A DNA stretch of 8,107 nucleotides from Caldilinea sp. (GTDB lineage Bacteria > Chloroflexota > Anaerolineae > Caldilineales > Caldilineaceae), in the NCBI GenBank assembly GCA_026389955.1, contig JAPLGY010000404.1:1-8107 (forward strand), read 5' to 3'. The notes below the pieces were generated by a model that was not told the DNA's origin, did no database searches, and worked only from the letters and a program-made list of their open reading frames with translations. Every line of letters starts with the position of its first letter. Within the stretch, counting starts at the first letter, position 1. Both the position numbers and the translations under genes were made by a program. This document shows, piece after piece, positions 1 to 6,214 of this stretch.

Positions 1-1311
1 AAACAGCTAGATTTTTTGCAGACTGGCCTGGGACCCAGGGGGAGGTTTGAGACGGACAATCGGTATCAGCTGGACTTTCACAGCGAAGCGACCACCCGCC
101 AGCTCTCTTTTGATCTCGACGTGTTGTTGCGGGCCCTGAGCCATCGTGAGGTCGCCAATTCGACGCCGTCCATGCGCGAGACCCTGGAGCTGGCCGACCA
201 GTTGGCTGTGCGGGCGCTGCTGCCAGCGGTGCGTCATGGGCTGGCCCAGCCTGCGGCGCTGCTCACCTATTTCCAGAAATCCCCGACGATCCGTCTGATC
301 CCGTATGTGCCGCTGGCGGCGATCGGGGTCGACTTCAGCGCGCCGGGCGACCCGTCGCGTCTGCTGGCTGTGGCCCACGAAGTCGGGCACCACGTCTACC
401 GCCAGCTGACGGTCAACTACGCGGCGCAGCTCGACACCCAGATCGAGGCGATGGCCAGCCCGGCGGCGGAGGGCATGGCTGGCCGCTGGCCGGCGTGGCT
501 GCTGGCCTGGGAGGAAGAAATTTTTGCCGACAGCTACGCTGCGCTGGTGGCTGGGCCCGCTGCGGCGCTGGGGTTGCAGCAGCTGATTGCCACAGGCCGG
601 CGGACAGGGCTGGCCGAAGAGGACGGTGTGCACCCGGTCGACCTGTTGCGTCCGCAGATTCTGCACACGACCCTCAAGCTCCTGGCCGAGCAGGGGGCGC
701 CAGGGCAGCAGCGTTCGGCGCTGTGGGCATCTGTGAAGGCGCTGGAGAGCACCTGGCAGCTGCAGCTTTCAGCTGCTTCTGCGCCCGAAGCGTTCGAAGC
801 GGGCGGCGCGGTGATCGGTGTTCAGGAGGGGGGGGCGCAGCTGCGGGCATTTGTCGCCGAGCTGCTGGGCAGTGTGTTGGCCCCCCTGCTGCGCGACGAA
901 GCGCATTGCCCCTGGAGTGTGGGGGCCGAAGTGCCGTCGCACGCGCTGGCGGCCAGTCTGGATCAGTTCAGCAGCTTTTGTGCGGCACAGGCTGGCCAGC
1001 CCCTGCCGGAGCTGGCCCTGGACGAGGTGCAGCAGGGGGTCGGCGTTGTTCGTTTCCCGGGCATCGACTGGGGGGCTGTGCGCCGCGTGGGCGAGGTCGA
1101 CGATGCGACGCTGGCAGCGCTGCGCGAGCGCGGCCTGGCCGGTGAAGCGCTCCAGGCCGACGAGTGGAAGGCGGTCTTTTTGGCAGGAGACTGGACGACC
1201 CAAGAGGGGGGCAGCGGCATCAAACCGCCGGTCCGCCGCATGCGTGGCAATTCCTGGTGGCTGACCTATGTGCCGCCGGTGCAGCCCCCAAGACGGGTCG
1301 TCGTCCCCTAG
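1..1311 (+). CDS. Probable HExxH zinc metalloprotease (5' end outside window)
   Basis: The reading frame is open from the first base, so the true start probably lies upstream; the first possible start inside the window is a TTG at 16 with no clear ribosome binding site. Counting from the first visible codon, HEVGH occurs at residues 126-130, preceded by small and hydrophobic residues as in an active-site helix. About 45 residues later EIFAD at 173-177, followed by SYAA, matches the ExxAD signature that supplies the third zinc ligand in gluzincin peptidases such as the M48 group. The roughly 250 residues after that carry no motif I recognise, and no membrane helix is obvious in the visible part. 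The gene is convergent with the cytochrome cluster and shares its terminator, so a functional link is not implied. The metalloprotease call rests on the motif pair; family and substrate are unknown. Confidence 0.7.
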   Translation, partial: KQLDFLQTGLGPRGRFETDNRYQLDFHSEATTRQLSFDLDVLLRALSHREVANSTPSMRETLELADQLAVRALLPAVRHGLAQPAALLTYFQKSPTIRLIPYVPLAAIGVDFSAPGDPSRLLAVAHEVGHHVYRQLTVNYAAQLDTQIEAMASPAAEGMAGRWPAWLLAWEEEIFADSYAALVAGPAAALGLQQLIATGRRTGLAEEDGVHPVDLLRPQILHTTLKLLAEQGAPGQQRSALWASVKALESTWQLQLSAASAPEAFEAGGAVIGVQEGGAQLRAFVAELLGSVLAPLLRDEAHCPWSVGAEVPSHALAASLDQFSSFCAAQAGQPLPELALDEVQQGVGVVRFPGIDWGAVRRVGEVDDATLAALRERGLAGEALQADEWKAVFLAGDWTTQEGGSGIKPPVRRMRGNSWWLTYVPPVQPPRRVVVP

Positions 1312-1328
1312 CTGCCGACTCTGGCCCT

Positions 1329-1379
1329 CTGCATACAACAAAAAGCCGGGCAGAACGCCCGGCTTTTTGTTGTATGCAG
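1329..1379. terminator. Bidirectional intrinsic terminator
   Basis: Two perfect 23-base inverted arms (1329-1351 and 1357-1379) are separated by five bases. The core is a GC stem of seven pairs (GCCGGGC with GCCCGGC) flanked by AAAAA on one side and TTTTT on the other, so transcripts of either strand end in a GC hairpin followed by a U-run. It lies 17 bases after the stop of the plus-strand metalloprotease gene and 15 bases after the stop of the minus-strand decahaem gene, and it serves both convergent genes. Confidence 0.95.
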
Positions 1380-1394
1380 GGGGCCAGATGCTGT

Positions 1395-3515
1395 CTACGG
1401 CCGGGTCATCGTCGACACATCGCCGCCGACATCCTCGATGCTGTCATACAGGGTCTGAAGGATATACATCCCGTTGTGCACAAAAGCGCCAGGATCCTTG
1501 CCCGAGTACTGGTAATTGTACGCGGCGCGCAGCAGACGCGGGGTCCAGGCGGCGAAGCGGTTGTCTCCGTTCACCTCTTCTTCGTCTGTCTCTCCGTTGC
1601 CGTTGCTGTCGACAAAGAAGTAGGGATAGGCGTTGCCGTCGTACAGCACAGCAGCGCCGACCTCTTCAGCGGAGTAGGCCTGCATCGCTGCGTAGAGCTC
1701 CTCTCGCATGTGCTCGATCTCGTAGTAAAGCCCTTCTTCGTCGTCGCCGTCGCCGTCGAAGTCGGTGAAGTTGTAGCGGATGTCTTGCAGGGAGAGGCCG
1801 TCTTCCAGTTCTTCGTGGCATTCGGCGCAGGCTTCTTCGTCGACCTCCAGCCCATGGACGCTGTGGCAGTCGGCGCACTGGTTCATCTCGCCTTCGCCGT
1901 GGTCAAAGAAGCCAACATACTCTTTGTCGGCGTACTCGTAGGCCCCTTTGGCCTCGGTGCCCCAGCGTGTGGCGCCTGCAGAGAAGTAGTGTGGGTTGAG
2001 GAAGCGCAGACCCTCAGCCTGGTCGTCAGGGCCGGCGTCGCCGATCAGGCGGTCGACGCTTACCGTCGACTCACGTCCCTGGTGGCAGTTCATGCACAGG
2101 TTTGTGCCGGGGTCGCCGCTGTCGATGGTGGCGCCGCTGGGGAATTTCACAGCACCGGCCTCGTGCAGGGTGAACTCTGCCAGATCGTTGTGGCAGGTGG
2201 CACACTGGAGCCCGTTGGAGGGTTCCGCCGAGATGTTCACGCCTTCTTCCAGATAAAGCGGCAGGCCGCTGGCAGAGTGGCACTTGGCACAGTTGCCCGG
2301 CACAGCGCCGTCCTCGTCCCAGTGGCGGAATGCCTCTTCGGAGCCGGCGAAGTGGCCGGCGTCGATGCGGCGCATGGCGCTCATGTCGACCTGCTCGCTC
2401 AGCACCTCGTTCAGACTGGCTGTCGAATCGTAGAGCAGCTCGATGATGTACTTGCCGCCGTGCACGTAGGCGCCCGGGTCCTTGCGGGAGGTCTGGTAGT
2501 TGTAGGCAGCCTGCAGGAGACGTGGTGTCCAGGAGGCATAGCGGTTGTCGCCGTTGATCTCCTCTTCTTCGAGGTCCCCGTTGCCATTCGTGTCGTAGAA
2601 GAAATAGGGATGTGCTTCTGCGCTGTAGCCGATCGGCATGCCGGCGATCTCGTCGGCGTAGGCCTGAATATTGGCGAACAGGGTTTCCTGCAACCCGGCC
2701 AGTTCGTAGTAGATGCCTTCTTCGACGTCGCCATTGCCGTTGTAGTCGACCGCCGAACCGGCCATCCGGACCTCGCGGAGATCTTCCACGGACTCGACGT
2801 CGGTGTGGCACTCGACGCAGCCTTCCAGATCCAGCGCCAGCGTGTGCGGCTGGTGGCAGTCGATGCAGGTCTCATACCCTTCGACATGGGCAAACATCGC
2901 ATCGTAGCTGTTGCCGTCGTACTCGTATCCGCCCTTGGCCAGCGTGCCATATTTGGTGGCAGCAGCGGCGTAGTAGTGGATGTTGAGGAAGGTCAGCTGC
3001 TCGCTGACTGTATCGGCGTCCACGGCGGCTTCGGCGATGGCGTTGTTGACACTCACGGTCGACTGGCGGCCCTGGTGGCACTCCATACAGCGTGCCTCGT
3101 CTCCCACACCGGTAATTTCGAGCCCGGAAGGCATGACGACGCTTTCTTTGTCGACGGTCACACCGTTGTGGCAGGCGACGCAATCGACCACAGTGCCGAT
3201 CGCGTGCGGAACATCGACTTTGCCCGCTTCGCTGCCGTCAGCGCCCAGAAAATCCTGGTAGCCGGTGCTGCTGTGACATTTCGCACAGTTTTCCGGCACC
3301 TCCTGGGTCTCGCTGTCGTCCCAGTTGCGGAAGGCCGGTGCAGTCTGGTCGGCGTGGGGCGAAGCCATCCATTCCTCCAGAAATGGCACTTGAACGGGCG
3401 CCGGTTCGGCGGGCTCGTCCTGCGCTGGCGGCAGTGCAAGCGCTGTACCTGCGGCCAGCAGCACGAGCAGTGCTGCGGCCAGCAGTGCCAATGTCATGGT
3501 TCGACTTGTTCTCAC
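1395..3515 (-). CDS. Secreted decahaem c-type cytochrome of two tandem five-haem modules with EF-hand-like loops
   Basis: A 706-residue protein with a Sec signal peptide (RTSR at the N-terminus, hydrophobic stretch about 7-28, likely cut near ALA at 26-28) and no other membrane helix, so it should be released or held outside the cytoplasmic membrane. Ten CxxCH haem-binding motifs start at residues 77, 112, 143, 217, 233, 409, 438, 474, 547 and 563. The second five repeat the first five at an offset of 326-332 residues. Each module also has two acidic loops resembling EF-hand calcium sites: DYNGNGDVEEGI (257) and DTNGNGDLEEEE (308), then DFDGDGDDEEGL (585) and DSNGNGETDEEE (636). The GTG start at 3513-3515 is chosen because GGAGGG lies eight bases upstream and the signal peptide follows at once. 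It is last in the cluster and probably an electron carrier at the cell surface; a specific reductase activity cannot be read from the sequence. Confidence 0.93.
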   Translation of the reverse strand: MRTSRTMTLALLAAALLVLLAAGTALALPPAQDEPAEPAPVQVPFLEEWMASPHADQTAPAFRNWDDSETQEVPENCAKCHSSTGYQDFLGADGSEAGKVDVPHAIGTVVDCVACHNGVTVDKESVVMPSGLEITGVGDEARCMECHQGRQSTVSVNNAIAEAAVDADTVSEQLTFLNIHYYAAAATKYGTLAKGGYEYDGNSYDAMFAHVEGYETCIDCHQPHTLALDLEGCVECHTDVESVEDLREVRMAGSAVDYNGNGDVEEGIYYELAGLQETLFANIQAYADEIAGMPIGYSAEAHPYFFYDTNGNGDLEEEEINGDNRYASWTPRLLQAAYNYQTSRKDPGAYVHGGKYIIELLYDSTASLNEVLSEQVDMSAMRRIDAGHFAGSEEAFRHWDEDGAVPGNCAKCHSASGLPLYLEEGVNISAEPSNGLQCATCHNDLAEFTLHEAGAVKFPSGATIDSGDPGTNLCMNCHQGRESTVSVDRLIGDAGPDDQAEGLRFLNPHYFSAGATRWGTEAKGAYEYADKEYVGFFDHGEGEMNQCADCHSVHGLEVDEEACAECHEELEDGLSLQDIRYNFTDFDGDGDDEEGLYYEIEHMREELYAAMQAYSAEEVGAAVLYDGNAYPYFFVDSNGNGETDEEEVNGDNRFAAWTPRLLRAAYNYQYSGKDPGAFVHNGMYILQTLYDSIEDVGGDVSTMTRP
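1440..2354 (-). repeat. Five-haem module 2 of the decahaem cytochrome
   Basis: This covers residues 388-692, the second copy of the duplication. It keeps the same order of parts: AFRHWD before the first haem, five CxxCH motifs, CHQGRESTVSV (477-487), two acidic loops and the WTPRLLRAAYNYQ closing block (657-669). The codons have diverged from module 1, so the duplication is not recent. Confidence 0.88.
2424..3356 (-). repeat. Five-haem module 1 of the decahaem cytochrome
   Basis: This covers residues 54-364 of the decahaem protein: five CxxCH motifs, a CHQGRQSTVSVN block (146-157), two calcium-like loops and a closing block at 321-364. It is the first copy of an internal duplication. The closing block matches the second copy at 33 of 44 positions by direct comparison, and haem spacing is nearly identical. 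Confidence 0.88.
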
Positions 3516-3672
3516 TTGGTTACCCTCCCTTCGGAGATACTTGCGTCCTCAAGACAGGACGCCAAAAAAAAAGAAAATAACGCGCTGTCTGTTAGGGCCC
3601 GTCCTTCCTTTTCTTTGGCAGTTTTTTCAGCCATTCTGACAATTCAGACACACTGCTCCCGCTCCAGAGCAC
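3516..3672 (-). promoter_or_regulatory. Leader region upstream of the decahaem cytochrome gene
   Basis: About 157 non-coding bases separate the hairpin behind the cytochrome b gene from the decahaem start. Read on the minus strand they hold a small inverted repeat TCTGA-ATTG-TCAGA, a run of nine T (3564-3572), a perfect hairpin with seven-base arms GCGTCCT/AGGACGC around a six-base loop (3543-3562), and then the ribosome binding site. The T-run comes before the hairpin, so this is not a terminator for the gene's own transcription. I see no convincing -35/-10 pair. The length and structure suggest a separate promoter or a post-transcriptional control element, but this is inference. Confidence 0.45.
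3524..3529 (-). promoter_or_regulatory. Ribosome binding site deciding the GTG start of the decahaem gene
   Basis: The minus strand reads GGAGGG eight bases before the GTG at 3513-3515. No comparable site precedes the in-frame ATG six codons downstream. The leader sequence CTCC, GAAG, GGAG just here could fold into a short hairpin covering part of this site. Confidence 0.8.
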
Positions 3673-3724
3673 ACAGCCCCAGGGCTGGGCAGCAGAAGAT
3701 CTCACTGCCCAGCCCTGGGGCTGT
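3673..3724 (-). terminator. Perfect 20-bp stem-loop behind the cytochrome b gene; terminator or mRNA-processing hairpin
   Basis: Arms 3673-3692 and 3705-3724 are perfect inverted repeats of 20 bases with a 12-base spacer, rich in GC. The stem begins on the first base after TG of the cytochrome b stop codon region, overlapping the stop by one base. On the minus strand it is followed by TGCTCTGGAGC rather than a U-run, so it is not a standard intrinsic terminator. It could be a partial terminator, or a 3' stabilising hairpin that lets the decahaem gene be expressed at a level different from the genes before it. Confidence 0.6.
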
Positions 3725-4581
3725 CAATGCCCCTCTTCAGGTATCGGAGTCGCCGGCAGGAACACCTCGACCCGCGGCACCGTCGCGATCGCCGTCTGTT
3801 CGTAGGTGACAAAGAAATAGAGGCCTACCAACAGCAGCGCCGTGACGACTGCAGCCACCGGCACAAAAATTTGTTGGCGCCGGCGCAGAGAGACCGCATC
3901 TGCGCCGGTCTCTACCCGACCCTGCCCGATCGCCTCCAACTCGAGCGCATGCTCCTCTTCCATCTCGGCATGGCTGATGTAGCCAGTGAACATGCTGCGG
4001 TTGAAGCGTTTGACATGTACGTTGTAAAAATGCCAGGTCAAGATAGAAAGCACAGCCAGCAAGGCCTCTCCCCCGTGGGCTGCCTTGGCGGCCGGGATGA
4101 AAGCCCCAGGCAGCAGCGAAGTCGTAGCGATCGGGTTCCACAACATGAATCCGGTGATCACCATGACCACCGTGCCCCAGATCACCGCCCAGTACTCGAC
4201 CTTTTCGCCGAAGTTGTAGCGCCCCATGCGGGGAGGCTGCCGGACAAGCCCCAGGTTGTGTCCCAGCGCCTGCAGCCCATCTCGGAGATCCTGCCAGCCG
4301 GGCAGCATGGTGAGGGCCACCCGTCTGACCAGGAGACGGTAGGCCAGCGCCACAACATGGAAGATGGAGCCCAGCATCAACACGACCGCAGCCAGACGGT
4401 GCAGGACGCGCACAAATTCGATGCCGCCCATGGCCAGGATCAGAAAAGAAGCCCACGGCTGCAGCGAATACATCTGGGGCAGGCCAGTCACCGCCAGGGT
4501 TGTAAAGCTGACGATCAACACCAGATGTTCGACCCGCTGGAGCCGGTCAAAGCGGTGGTACTCTCGGCGCGGGCTAGACAT
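3724..4581 (-). CDS. Membrane cytochrome b (formate dehydrogenase gamma / b561-like), probable quinol-oxidising subunit
   Basis: A 285-residue membrane protein. Helices are visible at about 18-36, 57-83, 129-148, 171-190 and 238-259. Histidines lie where this di-haem b family places its ligands: H19 (RVEH), H61 (VLHRLAA), H75 (FHVVALAYR), H169 (AHGGEALLAV) and H184 (WHFYNVHV). The H169/H184 spacing resembles the ligand pair of FdnI, the gamma subunit of E. coli formate dehydrogenase N. The fifth helix with a 25-residue tail after it goes beyond the four-helix core. The ATG is preceded by AAAGGAG seven bases away, inside the end of the 15-haem gene, which it overlaps by eight bases, so the two are translationally coupled and probably form one complex. 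Likely role: moving electrons between membrane quinone and the outer-face multihaem partner. Direction of flow is inferred. Confidence 0.88.
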   Translation of the reverse strand: MSSPRREYHRFDRLQRVEHLVLIVSFTTLAVTGLPQMYSLQPWASFLILAMGGIEFVRVLHRLAAVVLMLGSIFHVVALAYRLLVRRVALTMLPGWQDLRDGLQALGHNLGLVRQPPRMGRYNFGEKVEYWAVIWGTVVMVITGFMLWNPIATTSLLPGAFIPAAKAAHGGEALLAVLSILTWHFYNVHVKRFNRSMFTGYISHAEMEEEHALELEAIGQGRVETGADAVSLRRRQQIFVPVAAVVTALLLVGLYFFVTYEQTAIATVPRVEVFLPATPIPEEGH

Positions 4582-6214
4582 CTTCTGGCTCCTTTCGCTG
4601 ACGTTGGAAATGCTCGCGCACCCGCCGGAAGAGATCGCTTCCGATGAACAGGAAAAACCCGCTGAGGGTCAGCGGAATGACGACAGCGTAGAAGAGATCG
4701 ACCCAGTAGACCAGTGGGTTGTGTTCCAGCGAGGGGCGGAAATGGCTCGTCCAGGAGTCTGGGAAGTTCTCATTGGCGCCTGGGTGGCACTGTTGGCAGG
4801 TGGCAAGCAGATTGGCTTTGATGATCGTTGAATTTTCAGCGGTCGCAGGCAGGATGTCGTGCACGCCGTGGCAGTCGTAGCAGACGGCTTTGTTGGTCTC
4901 CTCGTCGGGCGACTGACGCTCGAACAAGGTGACCGTCGTGCCGTGGAAATCGGCTACATAGGTGCTGAAAACATCGGTGGAGATCCCATATTTGTCCATG
5001 ACGGTGGCATCTGCATGGCATTGCCCGCACATTCGGGGAGAACTGAGCCGGAAGGCTGCTGTGGTGGGGTCGGAGATGGCATGGCTGCCGTGGCAGTCGG
5101 TGCAGACCGGCACGTCAGGGTTGTTTTCCCCGATCAGGGCTGCCCCGTGCACGCTGCCGACGTACTGCCTCTGGATCTCCTCATGGCAGTCGCCGCAGAT
5201 CTGCGAAATGCGCTCGCGCGGCTGGTCGGGGTCCTGGATTGCATGGCTGCCATGGCAGTCGGTGCAGGTGGCTGCCTCCTGCTGGCCGTCGCGGATGTGC
5301 TGGGCGTGCACGCCGCCGGCGTTGTTCTCGTACACATCCAGGTGGCATTCCTGGCAAACCTGCTGCATGGCGCTCGTCAGCGCTCGTCGGTTTGCAGCGT
5401 CGAGCCGAGGATGAGGAAAGCTTTGGAGAGACTGCTCTTGGTGACAGTCGGTGCAGTTCAGCGTCGTGTACTGGATCCCTTCCCTCACCTGTTCGCCGTG
5501 CACCGATCGAACGAGATCTGCCGGGTTGACATGCAGACTGACTTTTTCCCCCGACGCCAGGGTCAGGTCGCCGGCCAGCAGGCTGTGGCAGCTCTGGCAG
5601 AGCGCATCCTTGCTCTGGGGCACGCTGGCATGGCAGGTCTCACAAGACTGGCCAGGGCCAAAGTTGGCCGCTACTTCGGCATGTACCCGGGCAAGCTGCT
5701 CGTCGGGATAGCTCTGGTGGCACTGCTGGCAGGTTCCGACCGGGTCTGCTTGCAGCACAGCAGCCGGCTCTACCGCGTGCCCGCCGTGGCAGTCGACGCA
5801 GTTGGGCAGGTCGCTGCTTGTTGCGGCCTGGAGGTGGCCAGGGTTGTGCACGGCCGCGGTGTCGTGGCACTGCTCACAGTTCAAAGCGGTGCCTGCACGA
5901 TACTGGGCCCGATCGGACGCGTCGCTCTGCGTGTGTGGATATTGATAGCGTTGGCGCGGGCCATGACAGTCGGTGCAATAGATCGGCTCGGCGTTCTCCA
6001 GCCCATGTACAGACTGCTCCAGCACCGCCGGGTCGACCTGGGCATGCAGGACCTCGCCCGAAGGCAGCGTCATCGTTCCAGTGCTGTCGGTGTGGCAGAG
6101 CCGGCAGGCTGCATCGGGGGGAGGCTGCTGGCTCTGTGCAGCAGCGGGCTGGCTCCCCCACAGAGCCAGCAGCAGCGCGCACCACACGATCCATCCCCCG
6201 CTGCGCACGTTCAT
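4574..6214 (-). CDS. Fifteen-haem c-type cytochrome with C-terminal membrane anchor
   Basis: A 546-residue protein: Sec signal peptide (cut near AAA-QS, residue 26), then fifteen CxxCH motifs starting at 37, 80, 113, 139, 162, 191, 206, 254, 287, 317, 340, 371, 396, 445 and 473, then one membrane helix at about 503-526 and a basic tail (RRVREHFQRQRK) on the cytoplasmic side. The signature CxDCHGxHxI recurs (139, 317, 371, 445), usually preceded by SVHG or FHG, whose histidines are plausible distal haem ligands. This is the style of the cytochrome c3/NapC-like multihaem proteins paired with a membrane cytochrome b. The start ATG overlaps the stop of the octahaem gene (ATGA, 6211-6214), with GGGAG twelve bases upstream. 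Likely role: wiring the cytochrome b to the downstream soluble or lipid-anchored carriers. No lysine-ligated CxxCK site is present, so it does not look like a NrfA nitrite reductase. Confidence 0.92.
   Translation of the reverse strand: MNVRSGGWIVWCALLLALWGSQPAAAQSQQPPPDAACRLCHTDSTGTMTLPSGEVLHAQVDPAVLEQSVHGLENAEPIYCTDCHGPRQRYQYPHTQSDASDRAQYRAGTALNCEQCHDTAAVHNPGHLQAATSSDLPNCVDCHGGHAVEPAAVLQADPVGTCQQCHQSYPDEQLARVHAEVAANFGPGQSCETCHASVPQSKDALCQSCHSLLAGDLTLASGEKVSLHVNPADLVRSVHGEQVREGIQYTTLNCTDCHQEQSLQSFPHPRLDAANRRALTSAMQQVCQECHLDVYENNAGGVHAQHIRDGQQEAATCTDCHGSHAIQDPDQPRERISQICGDCHEEIQRQYVGSVHGAALIGENNPDVPVCTDCHGSHAISDPTTAAFRLSSPRMCGQCHADATVMDKYGISTDVFSTYVADFHGTTVTLFERQSPDEETNKAVCYDCHGVHDILPATAENSTIIKANLLATCQQCHPGANENFPDSWTSHFRPSLEHNPLVYWVDLFYAVVIPLTLSGFFLFIGSDLFRRVREHFQRQRKEPEDV
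5183..5599 (-). repeat. Five-haem repeat B of the 15-haem cytochrome
   Basis: This covers residues 206-344. Order: CQSCH, LASGEKVSLHVNP, SVHG, CTDCH, CQECH, CTDCHGSHA, CGDCH. An extra haem at residue 191 joins repeats A and B, and four further haems (371, 396, 445, 473) follow in a two-haem unit pattern. Confidence 0.75.
5717..6106 (-). repeat. Five-haem repeat A of the 15-haem cytochrome
   Basis: This covers residues 37-166. Order: CRLCH, LPSGEVLHAQVDP, SVHG, CTDCH, CEQCH, CVDCHGGHA, CQQCH. It aligns part for part with repeat B at an offset of 169 to 178 residues. Confidence 0.75.

Noticed and set aside
3516..3600. Cyclic di-GMP (GEMM type) riboswitch in the decahaem leader
   Set aside because: GGACGCAAG followed by a GGGTAACC-like stretch is suggestive, and such riboswitches control multihaem cytochromes in Geobacter. 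However, the conserved GCAAACC partner and the GAAA tetraloop/receptor layout are missing.
1164..3809. Plus-strand open frame of 881 codons lying antisense to the decahaem gene
   Set aside because: It covers the whole opposite gene and has no ribosome binding site. Its Val/Ala-rich, low-complexity protein is what the reverse complement of CxxCH and acidic codons gives in GC-rich DNA. The minus-strand frame has signal peptide, haem motifs and duplication.
3727..4647. Plus-strand open frame of 306 codons opposite the cytochrome b gene
   Set aside because: It is rich in His, Arg and Gln with no fold signs, whereas the minus-strand frame has clear membrane helices and haem ligands.
4574..6214. 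NrfA-type or octahaem nitrite/hydroxylamine enzyme among the cytochromes
   Set aside because: No CxxCK active-site motif or other recognised catalytic signature is visible; all haem sites are CxxCH.
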